A DNA stretch of 64,000 bases from Azadirachta indica (Eukaryota > Streptophyta > Magnoliopsida > Sapindales > Meliaceae). The position numbers were made by a program, and so were the translations under genes. This document shows, piece by piece, positions 61,275 through 64,000 of this stretch. The notes under the pieces were generated by a model. It was not told where the DNA came from and did no database searches. It was given only the letters and a program-made list of their open reading frames with translations. The stretch lies in contig CM040448.1 in NCBI GenBank assembly GCA_022749755.1, positions 1,856,481-1,920,480 on the forward strand, read 5' to 3'. Each line of letters starts with the position of its first letter. Position 1 is the stretch's first letter.

Positions 61275-64000
61275 TTACAACTTGGGCATGGGTATAGCTG
61301 CCTTCCGCTTGGCATACTCATGAGCAATGCTTATGGCACTTTTGCTGTGCCGCAGTGAGAACTCTGCAAGTAAGATTTGTTTTTCTTCTAATGTCAGATC
61401 CCCATGACAGCCCTGTAAAGAAAATCAAACATTACAATTTTTCATAAAGTTTATGAAAAAAGAAAAAAAGAAAAATATCATTTCACAATCAACATCATCA
61501 AAATCTATTCACGAAATGTTCCTTTTTGCTCTGCTGTCCCAATAAAAAATCGCAAAACATACTCATTTTCAATAATATAATTCAAAAAATGAATAGAGGG
61601 AAAACCACCCAAAAACTATAAAATGAGTAACCATGCAAACGATGGTGGAGGCGCAGCCCTGCACAGGCAAATGCCTACCAAAAAAAGGCTTCTCTTCTGC
61701 TTGCAATACTCATAAAAGTATGAGGCTGCAAGTGTAAAGTTCTGAAAAGGATCAACAGAAGTACTTGTTTTACATATTTGACCGGCTTAAGAACTATACA
61801 AGGATATTTGGAACTCTATAAGAAATTACCATGTGCAACTCCTTTTTTCTTTTTTAATTATTAGTTTGTTACATGAAATGATAACTATCAACAGGGGAAG
61901 CAGCTATGCCACGAAATTTCAAGGGTAACTTTCAGTTTGATTTCTCTAGTGAGTCAAAGAATGAAGAGAAAAAAAACATTACCAAGCGAGCAGTTCTGTC
62001 ACAAACAGCATGGTGCATGACGATGCCTGCGGCAACCGAAACATTAAAAGAGTCCACCATGCCTTTCATTGGAATACTGCAGTGTAAATCTGACAGTTTC
62101 AAAGCCTCGTCACTTATCCCCCTGATAAGGAATAACAACCTCAACTAGTATTAAAATTCCAAAAAGATAAAAATTATAAGGATGGTTTCTATGAGCCAAA
62201 GGAGATTAAAGCCCTATGCAAATTTGATTACCTATTTTCATTTCCCACCACTATTGCTGTCGGGCATGACCAATCCATGTCATAAATGGATACCTAAGCA
62301 AAGCACTGAAATGTACGTCAATGTGTTTCCAGTTGAAGAACTTCAGACTACTATTTTTGTCAATGCTGTCAAACTATGTTTACTAAGAACAAGGTCCATT
62401 TGCAAACAGTTAATAGGCAATATTGGTGAATATGAAACAGAAGCAAGATTCATAAATACCGCATCCATTCCCACATGTGTTGTAGCTATTTGGTAACCAC
62501 GGGACTTTAAAACACTAAAGCACTCTTGGGGAGAGTCCCACAGTTCAATATCCAGCCATTTCTCAGCACCCATGCTAACATGACGATTTTCTCTGTACCT
62601 GCAAGACCAAATGCAAGTGATGTTGAGAAATCTATAAAGTACAATTCACATTTTAGTCACAAGGACCGCAATTTTCTCAGCCATTTCTCAGAACCGACAA
62701 TTCCTCCCCTCCCCTCCCCACCTCCACCCCCAAGATAAAGTACAATAAACCTTTTTAGTCACAAAGGGCAAGCCCATGGTAAGACATTATGGAACCTTAT
62801 AGCAGAATTTGTGCATAGAACATTATAGGACAAAATCAACCATCTAGTTTCATGAGATGCCTATGCATTTAGTCTATTACATAATTGAACCAAACATGCT
62901 ATTGCACTCATAAGGTATGCAATGCTACACAAACACATAATCCTAGCAATCACAAAACAACCAATACTCTTTAAAAATTGACAATAAATGTAAGGAAGCA
63001 CAATCAAACCTCTAAAAATTAGTTGTTTATCATCAAAACCAAAGCTCTTCTGAAAGAAACCAAACATGACAAGTAAACCAAATCAACCACAAGCAACTAT
63101 TTATCTTATCTTCATTCCAATAACCGTTATCGACATTCTGAACCCATAGATCAAATATCCAGACTCATTTATGAAATTTATTTTCATCAATATATACAAA
63201 CCAGTACAGATTTAAAAATGCTCTAGTGAAAACACAATCAAAATCAAAATTATTTCGAATACATACTAAATTACCACTGAAACACCAAATCACAACAAAC
63301 AATGATCCATAAAGAAAAATAAAACAATCTATAAACAAACCACTTTTCACCTCAAACTTCGTTGCACCTTTTCGAGCTGTTACATGAGACAACATGAACG
63401 GATTGCACCCCAAGGGCATCTGCAGACCGAAACGTTGCCGAAACATTCCCAAAATCACTGAGCCCTTCCACCACCAAGCACACAGAATAGCTCCGGTTTT
63501 TCACCACATTCATAAACTTTTCCTTCCTCCCCTCCATCAAATGTGGCGCCACCGCCTCCACAACCTCACCGCTAGTCAAACACACGTTTCCACACCTATA
63601 CCTATCCAAATAGGGAAACCAACCTTTCTTTTTCAATGATTCCTCGCTCTCACCTCCATCACTCAACACAGACCTCCTCTCCATTTTCATTAACTGGGTC
63701 ACATCATCTGGGTCTGCAAGTAACTTTTCCACGTTGTCCTTGGACGACGTGTCATTTTCGTCGTCCATCAAAATGTTACCTACACTATTACTACTTTCAA
63801 GAGAAATTGCTGCTTGCACAGTACCATATCGTCTTGTACGGACAGTGTACGAACTACTGGACCCTATCAAAGTTCAAATAAAGTGAGTAATCAAAAAATC
63901 AAAGCTCGAATGCATGCATATGAATATACTTACTGACATACGCATGGATGTACCTTGTTTTGGGGGACGAAGGAAGAGAGAAGGGAAGGATTTTGGTGGA
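61275..64000 (-). CDS. SpoU/TrmH-type RNA 2'-O-methyltransferase (5' end cut)
   Basis: Exons on the minus strand: >64000-63954, 63863-63368, 62598-62460, 62293-62232, 62121-61983 and 61412-61275 (TAA). They join with matching phases. The visible part of exon 1 reads in the required phase as PPKSFPSLFLRPPKQ, which would be part of an organelle transit peptide; the start codon is outside the window. The frame also shows a TTG at 63870, but that is before the exon-2 acceptor and not a start. SpoU motifs are all present: motif 1 GNVSATFRSADALG with its conserved Asn and Arg, motif 2 AIVVGNENRGISDEA, motif 3 SIPMKGMVDSFNVSVAAGI, forming the trefoil-knot SAM site. It should methylate a ribose 2'-OH in tRNA or rRNA, probably in chloroplast or mitochondrion. 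Order agrees with Arabidopsis At5g15390. Confidence 0.92.

Noticed and set aside
63165..63458. Alternative exon end in the SpoU gene at GAG|GTGAAA (63348 region)
   Set aside because: Using the donor at 63367 (AAAAG|GTGCAA) gives the correct phase for the next exon (YRENRHVSMGAEKW); the other does not fit the family.

Overview
This is nuclear DNA from a flowering plant, almost certainly a eudicot. Genes are split by many short AT-rich GT-AG introns, several have long introns in the 5' leader, intergenic DNA is AT-rich with abundant AT, CT and CA microsatellites, and the proteins match plant families. The species cannot be fixed from the sequence; a woody rosid such as Citrus is a guess. Exon boundaries were worked out by hand from reading frame, GT/AG sites and family conservation. 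Every junction given keeps frame except one exon that carries a real or artefactual 1-base insertion.

Layout: (1) 1-2817 (+) 3' part of a ClpB-type chloroplast Hsp100 (CLPB3-like). (2) 3523-5730 (-) PPR protein with a small hidden second exon. (3) 6452-8323 (+) unrecognised 175-aa protein in five exons, divergent from the PPR gene. (4) 10007-10762 (-) EID1-like F-box protein with a 1.6-kb leader intron and ABRE/G-box motifs upstream. (5) 14279-15997 (-) plant calmodulin-binding-domain protein with a leader reaching about 17.9 kb. (6) 21645-23818 (-) DUF4336 plastid-type protein. (7) 24814-25617 (-) membrane RING protein. (8) 27814-31466 (-) intact CNGC2-type cyclic-nucleotide-gated channel. 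(9) 31.5-41.2 kb, an AT-rich stretch without recognisable genes. (10) 41211-45254 (+) a second CNGC2-type gene, head-to-head with the first, with a +1 frameshift in exon 2. (11) 48543-51595 (+) PTEN1-type phosphatase. (12) 52998-60011 (+) U-box ubiquitin conjugation factor E4 (UFD2/MUSE3-like), 16 exons. (13) 61275->64000 (-) SpoU-type RNA 2'-O-methyltransferase, 5' end outside the window.

The order ClpB3 - EID1-like - calmodulin-binding - CNGC2 - UFD2/E4 - SpoU matches, as I recall it, Arabidopsis At5g15450-At5g15390, so the window is a conserved ancestral block with extra genes between its members. No operon logic applies. The functional themes are calcium and immune signalling (two CNGC2 genes, a calmodulin-binding protein, the E4 ligase), ubiquitin ligases (F-box, RING, U-box) and organelle proteins (ClpB3, PPR, DUF4336, SpoU). 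I saw no CRISPR, rRNA, confident tRNA or intact transposon. The strongest leads are the divergent CNGC2 pair with one frameshifted and one pore-diverged copy, and a shared CGACGTCG palindrome in three promoters.
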